Part shown: positions 44,144-52,204 of the stretch, in pieces
Numbering within the stretch: position 1 is the stretch's first letter
Layout of the letters: the number at the start of each line of letters is the position of its first letter
Assembly (NCBI GenBank): GCA_013821455.1
Contig: JACDGS010000005.1
Location: 1 to 64,000 of the forward strand
Source of the DNA: Chthoniobacterales bacterium
GTDB taxonomy: Bacteria; Verrucomicrobiota; Verrucomicrobiia; Chthoniobacterales; UBA10450
DNA: 64,000 bases
Direction of reading: 5' to 3'
Made by a program: the position numbers and the translations under genes
Notes under the pieces: generated by a model
The model's input: the letters and a program-made list of their open reading frames with translations, nothing else
The model's database searches: none
What the model was told of the DNA's origin: nothing

Positions 44144-44410
44144 TGTGACGCGCTGATAACTTGTCCAATTTTAGACGACAGTTTGTCCAAGCTTGGGAGC
44201 TTTTCCCTCGTAGGCAGCGCTAAAAACTTCGCACCTTTTCTTGCCCAGGCTCGGACAAATGATTCGGACAACTTCTCCCAAGCTGGACAACTTGTCGTTT
44301 CTCGACGCCCCTGTTAAGCATGCGTAAGTAACATGCTTAACCACTCTTAACGCCTCTTCGCGGCTATTAACGCACTCCGCAGTTTAGGACAACTTCACGA
44401 CGCGTTGACA
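44144..44410 (-). repeat. Right-end array of the element
   Basis: The outer end is GGACAACTTCACGACGCGTTGACA (44387-44410, ending ACA). GGACAA boxes facing it lie at 44253, 44266, 44285 and 44387. Two TTGTCC boxes (44161, 44183) face the other way, the first inside a 23-bp near-copy of the LEFT end (TGTGACGCGCTGATAACTTG, from 44144). A 14-bp direct repeat, ACTTCGCACCTTTT, occurs at 44131 and 44226. This is longer and more complex than the left end, as in Tn7 and Mu. Confidence 0.7.
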
Positions 44411-44428
44411 CGTCACTGCGCGTGCCGT

Positions 44429-44508
44429 GCTCACGAGAGGAGTCGAACCTCCACGGGTTTCCCCATACGGTCCTGAGCCGTACGCGTCTGCCATTCCGCC
44501 ACGTGAGC
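44429..44508 (-). tRNA. tRNA-Leu (anticodon CAG)
   Basis: On the - strand the 7-bp acceptor stem GCTCACG / CGTGAGC closes an 80-nt cloverleaf. The D arm contains GGCGGAATGGCAGACGC; the anticodon arm TACGG-CTCAGGA-CCGTA gives CAG; the variable arm TGGGGAAACCC is long (class II); the T arm is GGAGG-TTCGACT-CCTCT. The CCA end is not encoded. The gene lies 18 bp from the outer end of the mobile element, on the 3' side of the tRNA, and is intact. Confidence 0.93.
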
Positions 44509-44571
44509 GTCGCGCCGAGGGCCTGTAAGTTGCCCGTGCGCGCAGCCCGCGCAAGGAGAAGTCAGCCTCGC

Positions 44572-45450
44572 CTAACGACGCCGCTTTTTCCGCGCGCGCG
44601 CTTCGAGCGACGCGGCTTTGCGCGCTTTGCCTAACGAACGCAGGAGATCAGCGTAATTCGAGGTCACGATTTCGTAGTCCTCCGGCGGGTCGCCCGCGAG
44701 GTTTTCCCATTTGCCTAACGACTCGCGGTAAAGTTCGCTCGCCCGCGCGAGGTCGCCCCGCGAGTGATAAACGACCGCGAGGTTGGAATTCGACTGCGCG
44801 ACATCGGCGTGGCCATCGGGATGAGCCTGGGTGCGGATGGCGAGGGCGCGCCGGTGCATCTGTTCCGCTTCGGGATAGCGGCGCTCACTCGTGTAGAAGA
44901 CGCCAAGGTTATTCAGGACCGCCGCGACATCGGGGTGGTTCGGACCGAGGTGCTTTTCGTAGAGTTCGAGCGCGTGGAGATAGTAAGGTTCCGCGGCTTT
45001 CTCCCGACCGCTCTTGCGATAAATCAACGCGACGTTGTTCAGCAGTGTGCCGAGTTCGGTATGCGAAATCGAATCGAGCTGACCACCGGCGCGGATCGCC
45101 GTTTCGTAACACGCTATCGCCGCTTCCTGTTCCCCGAGAGAATCGCAAAGATTCGCCAGCCGGCGCGAGCGGCGATAAATGACGCGCTGATCCGTCGGGA
45201 CGCTCTGCTCCGCGAGCGCAAGCGCTTTCGCGAGATACGGTTTTGCGAGATCGCTTCGGCCCTGTTCCTCGAGTAATTGCGCAAGGCGCTCATTGCTCAT
45301 GCCTAACGACGGATCGCCTGCTGGGAAGGCACGCCCCGCCACTTCAAGAGCTGTCTCGGCGATGCGGATCGCTTCCGTCCGACGCCCACCAGCGCGGAGC
45401 GTTTCCATCTTATCATTAAGAATGCGCCAGAGTTGCGCCTCGCCCTTCAC
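44572..45450 (-). CDS. Tetratricopeptide repeat protein
   Basis: A 292-residue protein without a signal peptide. At least five TPR units (for example EAAIACYETAIRAGG, TLLNNVALIYRKSGREKAAEPYY, AAVLNNLGVFYTSERRYPEAEQ, NSNLAVVYHSRGDLARASELY) of the kinesin-light-chain type. A protein-interaction scaffold; partner unknown. It lies just after lptE on the same strand (3-bp gap) and may be in the same unit. Four copies of the 9-bp word are in or at the end of the gene. Confidence 0.85.
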   Translation of the reverse strand: MKGEAQLWRILNDKMETLRAGGRRTEAIRIAETALEVAGRAFPAGDPSLGMSNERLAQLLEEQGRSDLAKPYLAKALALAEQSVPTDQRVIYRRSRRLANLCDSLGEQEAAIACYETAIRAGGQLDSISHTELGTLLNNVALIYRKSGREKAAEPYYLHALELYEKHLGPNHPDVAAVLNNLGVFYTSERRYPEAEQMHRRALAIRTQAHPDGHADVAQSNSNLAVVYHSRGDLARASELYRESLGKWENLAGDPPEDYEIVTSNYADLLRSLGKARKAASLEARARKKRRR

Positions 45451-45453
45451 GAA

Positions 45454-45960
45454 TCACCAACCCTCGCTTAACTGGCTAACGAGATGCACGGCCAACTCTT
45501 CGGCAGCGAGCGGGATCGCCTGCCGCTCGTCCGTTGTCACGTCATTCCCGACGAAGAAACTGGTGCTGCCGTAAACGATGGACGAGGCGAGTTCCTTGCC
45601 GGTGGAACGCTCGATAAGTTTGTAGCGCACCTGCAAAGCAAGGTTGAACTCGACTGTGGAGAGGACGTTGCCGCGCAGGGAGCGCGCGGGCGAGCGGGTG
45701 ATGCGATCGATTTTCCCCATGAGGACGGCGTCCGCATCGTCCCGGTTCGCAATGCGATAGGTTCCGTCCTGCTGGAACTGTTTGATCACGGTATCGCTGA
45801 CCAACACCGATATCCGCGGGATCAGAGTGCTATTTTTGAAGGTGGGCACGGCGATGGAATGGATCGCGCGCAAGTAATAAGGCTGCACCGGTCCGATGTG
45901 ATAACCGGCGCACCCGCCTAACGAAAAGGCGAGCAGGACCGCGGCGCCGAGCTTTCTCAC
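45454..45960 (-). CDS. lptE: LPS-assembly lipoprotein LptE family
   Basis: A 168-residue outer-membrane lipoprotein starting with GTG: signal MRKLGAAVLLAFSLGGC with the lipidated Cys17. The mature part (YHIGPVQPYYLRAIHSIAVPTFKNSTLIPRIS, then ERSTGKELASSIVYGSTSF) matches the LptE fold, which plugs LptD in LPS export. The gene follows directly on the TPR/BamD-like gene. The word GCCTAACGA lies in the signal peptide codons. Confidence 0.85.
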   Translation of the reverse strand: MRKLGAAVLLAFSLGGCAGYHIGPVQPYYLRAIHSIAVPTFKNSTLIPRISVLVSDTVIKQFQQDGTYRIANRDDADAVLMGKIDRITRSPARSLRGNVLSTVEFNLALQVRYKLIERSTGKELASSIVYGSTSFFVGNDVTTDERQAIPLAAEELAVHLVSQLSEGW

Positions 45961-47196
45961 CTAGGGGGTGCCGCTTGGCTCGGGAGTCGGCGTCGGCTCG
46001 GGCGTAGCCGAGGCATCGGGGAATGCCGAAGCGCCGGAGGCCGCGGGCGGGGGAAGCGAATCGGCCGACGGTGGCAAAGGTGCAAGCTCGTTCGGATCGG
46101 CGCGCATTTCCGGCCGGGCCGGTTCGCGTTCCTCGTGTGGCGGCAGAGCCGCGGGCGAGGCAGCGGCGATTGGTTTTTTCGGATTTTTCCTTGCCTGCGC
46201 TTCGGCAACGGTCGCAGCCGATTGCAGGCGCGCGTCACCATATTTGGCGCGCAATTGATCAATCCGTTTTTTCGCCAGCGCGCTCGAAGCCGAGCCTGGT
46301 TGCTGGCGGATGACTTCGTTGTAGTAGATCACGGCCGCCCGATATTCTTTTTTCCTATCATAGAACTGCGCGACCGAAAGCGAGCTGCCGACCTGGCGCT
46401 GATCGAGACGGCGCAGGTTCTCCTGCGCCTGGGGCGCTTTCTCGCTTTTCGGGAAACGGAAAAGGAAATCCTGAAAAGCAGTGCGCGCCTGTTCGGTCGC
46501 GTTCGGATCGTAGCTGCCACCACTGGCCGCTTTCAGCCAGATGTAGCCGATCTGGTATTGCGCATCAACGGCCAGCGGATCGTTAGGGAATTTCTCCACC
46601 ACGGCCTGAAAGGCGGTGATCGCGAGATCGCCCGCGCCCTGTTTTTCCCGCGCGCGACCGATGTCGAACTGCGCCCGCGCAGTGTAACTGCCATAAGGCG
46701 CGCTGCGCACGATCGCGGCGAAGATCTCGACCGCGTCGTCCATCGAGGTGGCCAGCGGCACGCCGAGAAACTTCACCTTCTTACCGTTGACGTAGAGTTC
46801 GCCGATGCGGAACTGAGCTTCAATCGCCTCCGTAAAATGCTCGGTCTTTGGATAAAATTCCATGAGAGCGCGGTAGGACTGGGCGGCTTTGATGAGGTCG
46901 CCGCGAGACTCCAAGACTTTCGCGTAGCGAAAAAGCGCGCCAGCGGCGAGAGTCGATTGCGGATGTTTTTTCACCAGCGTGCGATAGGCCTTGAGTGCGC
47001 GCCCCGTGTTACCATCCCGCTCAGCCTGCTGCCCCTTCTGGAAAAGCTGTTCGGCGTTCCCGCTAATTTCCTCTTCCCCCGGCGAGTGATATTTCACATT
47101 CTCGCCCGGCTTGAAAACGACCGGGGCGGGGCTTCGCTGCGGAAACGCGACGCCGGCCGCAGCGAGCAAACAGAGCAGGCGAAAGCGATAGCTCAT
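45961..47196 (-). CDS. BamD/YbgF-like TPR envelope protein
   Basis: A 411-residue exported protein; MSYRFRLLCLLAAAGVAFP is the signal peptide and fixes the start at the third possible codon. TPR-type repeats of the outer-membrane lipoprotein (BamD/Tol-Pal YbgF) kind: NAEQLFQKGQQAERDGNTGRALKAYRTL, AAQSYRALMEFYPKTEH, AITAFQAVVEKFPNDPLA, AVIYYNEVIRQQPGSA. No lipobox Cys. The C-terminal 75 residues are Pro/Ala/Glu-rich and disordered. It lies in front of lptE with touching ends, which supports an envelope assembly role. Confidence 0.8.
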   Translation of the reverse strand: MSYRFRLLCLLAAAGVAFPQRSPAPVVFKPGENVKYHSPGEEEISGNAEQLFQKGQQAERDGNTGRALKAYRTLVKKHPQSTLAAGALFRYAKVLESRGDLIKAAQSYRALMEFYPKTEHFTEAIEAQFRIGELYVNGKKVKFLGVPLATSMDDAVEIFAAIVRSAPYGSYTARAQFDIGRAREKQGAGDLAITAFQAVVEKFPNDPLAVDAQYQIGYIWLKAASGGSYDPNATEQARTAFQDFLFRFPKSEKAPQAQENLRRLDQRQVGSSLSVAQFYDRKKEYRAAVIYYNEVIRQQPGSASSALAKKRIDQLRAKYGDARLQSAATVAEAQARKNPKKPIAAASPAALPPHEEREPARPEMRADPNELAPLPPSADSLPPPAASGASAFPDASATPEPTPTPEPSGTP

Positions 47197-47336
47197 TGGG
47201 ATTCGCAGGTTAATGAACGTTGTCTGAGCCGTCAAGCTGGCCACCCGGTTGCAACAGCCGGCAGAGACCTTCGAAAAAGACGCGGCGGTTCGGCGACCTC
47301 CGATAGGTTGAAAGAAGCACGGAGTCGTTAGGCATT

Positions 47337-48227
47337 TTGAATCTCACCGACCAGCAAAAAATTCGCATCGGCACCTGCGCCTGGAGTTTTGAGGAATGGA
47401 GCGGCCCGCTTTATCCTGCGCAGTGGCCGTCGAACCGCTGGCTGGAATTTTACGCGCGCTATTTTCCGGCAGTCGAGATCGACTCCACCTTTTACAGCGC
47501 GCCCGCGGAGGCAACCGCGCGGCGATGGATGGAGATGACGCCGGCAAACTTCCGCTTCGCCTGCAAGCTCCCGCGCGAACTCACGCACGAACGACGCCTC
47601 CGCGATTGCCGCAATGAGCTGCTCGCGTTTCTCCGCGCGCTCGAGCCGCTCGCCGCGAAGCTGCAGGTCGTTCTCATTCAATTGCCGGCATCCTACGGCC
47701 CGGAGGAAGAGCAGACTGCATTTCGAGATTTCGTCGCGCAACTGCCGGGCGATTTCCGTTTCGCGGTCGAGTTTCGGCATCCCGGCTGGCATCGCCCCCG
47801 CTTCATCCGTCTTTTTGAAAAACACCGGCTCTGCTGGGTTTGGTCCGACATGAGCCCGCTTAACGAACGCAATCTCGCGCCCTTCGAATTCCAGCCGGTC
47901 ACGACCGACTTCCTTTATCTGCGCCTCCTCGGCCAGACCGAAACGAAGTACGACAGCGATGGGAAACGCCTGCATCGCTACCAAAAGCTTCTCTGGAAAC
48001 GCGAAGCCGCGCTTGACAGCTGGGCCCTGCGGCTTCAGCGGCACCTGGATGAAACTCGGAGCGTGTGGACTTTTGTGAACAACCATTACGAAGGCTTCGC
48101 GCCCGCCACCTGCCAGCGATTCGCGGACCGGCTCGGCTTCGAACTGCCCTTGCCTGCGAACGAAACTGTTTCGCCTAACGAGTCCGGCCAGCTCGATCTT
48201 TTCACGGAAACTCCACCCTTGGACTAG
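47337..48227 (+). CDS. DUF72 (YecE-like) TIM-barrel protein
   Basis: A 296-residue cytoplasmic protein starting with TTG. The family pattern is present: RIGTCAWSFEEWSGPLYPAQW near the N-terminus, then EIDSTFYSAP, FACKLPRELTHERRL, VVLIQLPASYGPEE, FAVEFRHPGWHRPRF, DFLYLRLLG and the C-terminal VWTFVNNHYEGFAPATC. The biochemical function is unknown. A near-full-length open frame on the opposite strand is a shadow. It is 6 bp upstream of the desulfurase-like gene. Confidence 0.9.
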   Translation: MNLTDQQKIRIGTCAWSFEEWSGPLYPAQWPSNRWLEFYARYFPAVEIDSTFYSAPAEATARRWMEMTPANFRFACKLPRELTHERRLRDCRNELLAFLRALEPLAAKLQVVLIQLPASYGPEEEQTAFRDFVAQLPGDFRFAVEFRHPGWHRPRFIRLFEKHRLCWVWSDMSPLNERNLAPFEFQPVTTDFLYLRLLGQTETKYDSDGKRLHRYQKLLWKREAALDSWALRLQRHLDETRSVWTFVNNHYEGFAPATCQRFADRLGFELPLPANETVSPNESGQLDLFTETPPLD

Positions 48228-48233
48228 CAAACT

Positions 48234-49472
48234 TTGATCAACCCAATGCCTGTCGTTGCCGTATCAGAAATCCGGAAGCTTTTCCCCGCGCTGGAACGCG
48301 TTTGCCATGACAGACCCGTCGCCTATTTCGACGGTCCGGGCGGAACGCAGGTGCCGCGCGCGGTCGTCGAGGCCATGACCGACTACCTCTATCGCCACAA
48401 TGCGAACACGCACTGGGCGTTTCCGACGAGCGAAGAAACCGACGCGATCATTAGCGACGCGCGCCAGACGCTCGCGGATTTTCTCGGCGCCGCGCCTAAC
48501 GAAATCGCCTTCGGTGCGAACATGACCACGCTTACTTTCCACCTCGCGCGCTCCCTCGGTCGTGGCCTCAAGCCCGGCGATGAAATCGTCCTCACCGAAC
48601 TGGATCATCATGCCAACATCGCGCCTTGGCGCGCGCTCGAGCAGGAGCGCGGCGTGACTGTGCGCGTGGCGAGGATGTTAACGGAAACCGGTCAGCTCGA
48701 TTGGCAACACTTGGAGGAGCAAGTGAATTCGCGCACGAAACTCGTCGCGATCGGTGCGGCCTCGAATGCGCTTGGCACCATCACTGATATCGGTCGCGCG
48801 GTGAAGTTGGGGCACGCGGTGGGCGCGAAGGTGTTCGTCGATGCCGTGCATTACGCGCCGCACCAGCTCGTCGATGTGCGAGCCTGGGATTGCGATTTCC
48901 TCGGGTGTTCGGCCTACAAGTTTTACGGTCCGCATGTCGGCATCCTGTTTGGCCGGAACGATCTACTCGCCGAGATCGATTTCCCAAAACTCCTGCCTGC
49001 GCCTAACGATGCGCCGGAGCGCGCGGAAACCGGCACGCAGAATCACGAAGGCATTGCCGGTGCGGCCGCCGCAGTCGATTTTCTTGCTTCACTCGCGCGC
49101 GGAGAAACGCGGCGCGCACGTCTTCTCGCTGCCTTCGCGGAGTTGCACGAGAGCGGCGCGCTTCTCGTTAGGCAATTATGGGAAGGCCTCGCCAGAATCG
49201 ATGGTGTCCAGCTCTGCGGCCCATCGCCCGAGCAGCCTCGCACACCGACCGTCGCCTTCATTGTCACGAGCGTTTCTTCCTCTGCAGTCGCGATGCATTT
49301 GGCGAAGAAAGGCGTGTTCGTTTCGCACGGCGACTTCTACGCCACGACTGTGGTCGAGCGCCTCGGCCAAAGCGACGGAGGCCTCGTCCGCGCGGGTTGC
49401 GCCTGTTACACCACGCACGAAGAAATCGCCCGCCTCATCGAAGGCGTCCGCGAGATCGCCCGCGCCACCTGA
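48234..49472 (+). CDS. Cysteine-desulfurase-like PLP enzyme
   Basis: A 412-residue class V aminotransferase, starting TTG (or the ATG four codons in). Blocks: VAYFDGPGGTQVPRAVVEAM, ELDHHANIAPWRALE, VAIGAASNALGTITDI, VFVDAVHYAPHQLVDV and the PLP lysine in GCSAYKFYGPHVG. It groups by pattern with the cysteine-desulfurase-like subfamily rather than IscS or SufS. The C-terminal RAGCACYTTHEE has Cys residues near the SufS catalytic position, but function is unproven. No Fe-S assembly genes adjoin. Confidence 0.85.
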   Translation: MINPMPVVAVSEIRKLFPALERVCHDRPVAYFDGPGGTQVPRAVVEAMTDYLYRHNANTHWAFPTSEETDAIISDARQTLADFLGAAPNEIAFGANMTTLTFHLARSLGRGLKPGDEIVLTELDHHANIAPWRALEQERGVTVRVARMLTETGQLDWQHLEEQVNSRTKLVAIGAASNALGTITDIGRAVKLGHAVGAKVFVDAVHYAPHQLVDVRAWDCDFLGCSAYKFYGPHVGILFGRNDLLAEIDFPKLLPAPNDAPERAETGTQNHEGIAGAAAAVDFLASLARGETRRARLLAAFAELHESGALLVRQLWEGLARIDGVQLCGPSPEQPRTPTVAFIVTSVSSSAVAMHLAKKGVFVSHGDFYATTVVERLGQSDGGLVRAGCACYTTHEEIARLIEGVREIARAT

Positions 49473-49475
49473 CCG

Positions 49476-49596
49476 TCATCCCGAGCGCAGCCGTGGGATC
49501 CCGTGGAGTTTCCGGGAAGGTTTGCAGCAGGAACAATTCGAGCTTCCCGAAACCCATCGGGATCCCTCGACTCCGCTGCGCTCCACTCGGGATGAC
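49476..49596. repeat. REP-like palindromic repeat
   Basis: GTCATCCCGAGCGCAGC and GCGCTCCACTCGGGATGAC are the inverted arms; the inner GGGATCCCGTGG ... ATCGGGATCCCTCG makes a second pairing. It lies between the desulfurase-like gene and the signalling operon, 3 bp after the stop, and could terminate transcription. Confidence 0.8.
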
Positions 49597-49675
49597 AACT
49601 GGGCACACGAGGAAGAGCTTGCGTCGTTCCCCGACGCTCTGGTATAAACCAACTGCCTAACCACTCCGAATCTTT

Positions 49676-50263
49676 ATGAACGCTGAACCCACACCCGATC
49701 CCGCCATTCGAGTCGATTTCCAACAACAGAATCGCCCTGACCAAGTCGAGGAAGCCGGCAAAGTCGATCGCATTCGTGACATTCTCTTCGGCTCGCAGAT
49801 GCGCGATTACGACGGGCGTTTTCAACGTCTCGATGAGCGTCTCGCGCGCGAAGCGGCTGAAGCTCGCACCGAGGTGCAACGCCGAATCGAAGGGCTGGAA
49901 AATTTCCTCAAAGGCGAAGTCCAATCCCTTACCCATCGCCTCACCGCCGAGCAATCCGACCGCAACGGGGCGATCGGAAAACTGGCGCACGACCTTGCTG
50001 AAACCGCGCGCAGCTTGGAAACAAAAATCAAAAACCTCGACGAACACACCGCGCGCGAGATTCACGATTTGCGCGAGCAACTCCTCGAACAATCCAAAGC
50101 TCTGGGCGCCGAGATCAAAGACAAACACGACCAGATGAAAGCCGGCCTCGACCACGAAGCGGCGCAAATCCGCCACGCCATGACCGGGCGCGAATCGCTC
50201 GCCGAGATGTTGAGCGAAGTAGCGCTCCGTTTAAAAAACGAGTTCCGCGTGCCCGGCGCCTAA
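49676..50263 (+). CDS. Coiled-coil protein, first gene of the GTPase operon
   Basis: A 195-residue soluble protein. From about residue 45 it is one long charged helix (FQRLDERLAREAAEARTEVQ, LETKIKNLDEHTAREIHDLREQLLEQSKALG) ending with a short helical cap. No signal peptide. It should dimerise and act as adaptor. Stop TAA lies in a copy of the 9-bp word; the OmpA gene starts 12 bp on. Similar charged helices begin the next protein, so the two may interact (inference). Confidence 0.75.
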   Translation: MNAEPTPDPAIRVDFQQQNRPDQVEEAGKVDRIRDILFGSQMRDYDGRFQRLDERLAREAAEARTEVQRRIEGLENFLKGEVQSLTHRLTAEQSDRNGAIGKLAHDLAETARSLETKIKNLDEHTAREIHDLREQLLEQSKALGAEIKDKHDQMKAGLDHEAAQIRHAMTGRESLAEMLSEVALRLKNEFRVPGA

Positions 50264-50275
50264 CGATCGCCGCAG

Positions 50276-52204
50276 ATGCGCCGATCGCCTGGTGACGCGG
50301 TGAAAGAGTTCGAGGAGCTCCGTCGCCTCCTCCTCAGCCAGGAGCGCCGCGAGATCGACGACCTGCGCGATCAGCTCACGAACAAGGAGCGCCGCTCGCA
50401 GGACGTCGCCGCCATTCTCCCCGAAGCGGTGAAAATGAGCCGCGCGCGTGGCGACGAGTTGGCCGGTGCTCTCCGACCGGCGGTCGAAACTTCCGTCCGC
50501 GAGTCGATCGAAAAACGCCCCGAGACTTTCGTTAACGCGCTGCATCCGATCATCGGGCCCATCGTTAGGCGCTCGCTCGCCGAGAGCATGCGGCGGCTCC
50601 TCCAGTCGCTCAATCAATCGCTCGAACACACCTTTTCCTGGCGCGGCTTGAAGTGGCGTTTTGAAGCGCTGCGCACCGGGAAAAGTTTCGCCGAGGTGGT
50701 CATGCTGCGCAGCCTCGTCTATCGCGTCGAACAAGTTTTTCTCATCCATCGCGAGACCAGTCTCGCCCTGCTTCACGTTTCGGCTGATCCCGGCCTCAGT
50801 CGCGATTCCGACATGGTCGCGGGCATGCTCAGCGCCATTCAGGATTTTGCCCGCGACTCCTTTCACACCGGCGACGATTCCAGCCTCGACGAATTTCGCA
50901 TGGGCCAATTGCAGGTCTGGATCGCGTCCGGTCCCTCCGCTTATCTGGCCGCGGTCATCCGTGGAAATCCTTCGCGCGAATTGCGCAACACCCTCGAGGA
51001 AACGATCGACAGCATCCACACCTTGAAAGGCTCGGCGCTCGCCAATTTCGGCGGCGATCCCGCAGTCTTCGAATCGCTCCGTCCCGAACTCGAAGCCTGT
51101 TTACGCGCGCAGTACGCCGACAAAAAAGGAAGCCGTCGTCCGATTCGCGCGTGGTTTATTATCGTCGCGGCCGCGGCCGTGGTCGCTGCCGGTGTCATCG
51201 CGCTCGCTCAGAGTGGAGCGCGCTGGAACAGATTCGTTAGGCAACTGGAGTCGCATCCCGGAATCGTGGTTACTGATGCGCAGCACCACTGGTTCGGAAA
51301 ATCGGAAGTGAGCGGTTTGCGCGACGCCGCCGCGACCGATCCCGCCAGCGTCGCGCGCGCCGCCGGCCTCGATCCCGCCGGCATCAAATTCGATTGGAAA
51401 GAATATCTCGCGCTCGACGACGCCAGCGTGCAGCGACGTTTTGAGCGGCGCTTTGGCGTTCCTCCCGGGGCCGTCATTCATCTGCAAAACGGGGTGCTCG
51501 CTCTTTCTGGCAACCCGCCCTACGAATGGCTCGATCGCGTGCGCCACGAAGCGACGCTCGTCCCTGGCGTCAACTCAATTGCCGATCAAGCCGCGAAGGT
51601 TTCCTTCGATCGCAACCTCGCCCAGGAACGCTTCGAGACGCGCTTCGGCCAGCCGGATGGCATCTATGCGCATGTCGAAAATGGCGTGCTCGCGCTGAAC
51701 GGCGAAGCGTCGCATCGCTGGCTCACGCGCGTGCGCGCGGAAGCGACCAAGCTGCCGGGCATCAGCTCGGTGGACTCTGGCTCGGTGGTCGATCTCGACG
51801 AGCGCGCTTTCGCGCAATCGAAATCGATCATCGAAAGCGCGTTCGTTTATTTCCTCACCAACAAAGACAACATCGCCACGGAAGGTTTCACCGCGCTCTC
51901 GCGCCTGCCCGACGAACTGCGTCGTTGCGATACCGCCGGGCGCCGCACCGGGCGCGAGATCTCCTTGGAAATCGATGGTCACGCGGACGTCGTCGGGAGC
52001 GAAGCAAAGAACGCAGATCTCAGCCTCCGCCGCGCGGAAAAGGTGAGTGAGTTCCTAGTCTCATGCGGCTTCGATCCGGGGATGCTCCATTCGAAGGGCG
52101 TCACCCAACCCGCCCCGGCGTCGGGGGATAAACCGTTACCCGAGGAATCCGACCGCCGCGTCGGCTTCAAAGTCGTTAGTCGTCCCATTGTCGCCAAACC
52201 ATGA
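50276..52204 (+). CDS. OmpA-domain transmembrane protein with cytoplasmic N-terminus
   Basis: A 642-residue protein. Residues 1-295 are helical and lack a signal peptide; one transmembrane helix is at about 297-318 (FIIVAAAAVVAAGVIALA). Two similar BON-like units follow (RRFERRFGVPPGAVIHLQNG and QERFETRFGQPDGIYAHVENG, each followed by a VLAL-SG or NG strand). A C-terminal OmpA/MotB-type peptidoglycan-binding domain (LEIDGHADVVGSEAKNADLSLRRAEKV) ends it. It thus spans the inner membrane and reaches the cell wall, like MotB. The GTPase gene overlaps its stop by 4 nt, so the cytoplasmic half may be the GTPase partner (inference). Confidence 0.85.
   Translation: MRRSPGDAVKEFEELRRLLLSQERREIDDLRDQLTNKERRSQDVAAILPEAVKMSRARGDELAGALRPAVETSVRESIEKRPETFVNALHPIIGPIVRRSLAESMRRLLQSLNQSLEHTFSWRGLKWRFEALRTGKSFAEVVMLRSLVYRVEQVFLIHRETSLALLHVSADPGLSRDSDMVAGMLSAIQDFARDSFHTGDDSSLDEFRMGQLQVWIASGPSAYLAAVIRGNPSRELRNTLEETIDSIHTLKGSALANFGGDPAVFESLRPELEACLRAQYADKKGSRRPIRAWFIIVAAAAVVAAGVIALAQSGARWNRFVRQLESHPGIVVTDAQHHWFGKSEVSGLRDAAATDPASVARAAGLDPAGIKFDWKEYLALDDASVQRRFERRFGVPPGAVIHLQNGVLALSGNPPYEWLDRVRHEATLVPGVNSIADQAAKVSFDRNLAQERFETRFGQPDGIYAHVENGVLALNGEASHRWLTRVRAEATKLPGISSVDSGSVVDLDERAFAQSKSIIESAFVYFLTNKDNIATEGFTALSRLPDELRRCDTAGRRTGREISLEIDGHADVVGSEAKNADLSLRRAEKVSEFLVSCGFDPGMLHSKGVTQPAPASGDKPLPEESDRRVGFKVVSRPIVAKP

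Larger units (their letters stand above)
28163..44410. mobile_element. Mu-like transposable element with TGT...ACA ends
   Basis: The left end TGTAGGCGCGTCGATAACTTGTCC and the inverse of the right end TGTCAACGCGTCGTGAAGTTGTCC match at 18 of 24 positions. Both abut the 4-bp sequence CGTC (28159-28162 and 44411-44414), a likely target duplication. Inside are a MuA-like transposase, a MuB/TniB-like ATPase, a gpI-like protease, a tape measure protein, gpG-like and gpF-like proteins and two divergent HTH regulators. Genes run leftward from 39.4 kb and rightward from 39.4 kb. Portal, terminase, major capsid, sheath and lysis genes are not recognisable, and 16.2 kb is under half the size of Mu. The element ends 18 bp from the 3' end of a tRNA-Leu gene. 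Confidence 0.85.

Noticed and set aside
43906-44271. A 121-residue - strand frame at the element's right end
   Set aside because: Runs through the transposase binding-site array; no family pattern, no ribosome site.
44295-44310. TGTCGTTT, resembling the end of Tn402-type transposons, as the right boundary
   Set aside because: Faces the wrong way and has no partner at the left; the outer ACA end with CGTC repeat fits better.
28163-44410. Integrative conjugative element or integrase-type island beside a tRNA
   Set aside because: No tyrosine or serine integrase, no tRNA-end duplication at the far side and no conjugation genes; a DDE transposase with TGT...ACA ends explains it.
47328-48230. A 300-residue open frame on the - strand
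   Set aside because: Exact antisense shadow of the DUF72 gene, which has full family motifs; the shadow has none.
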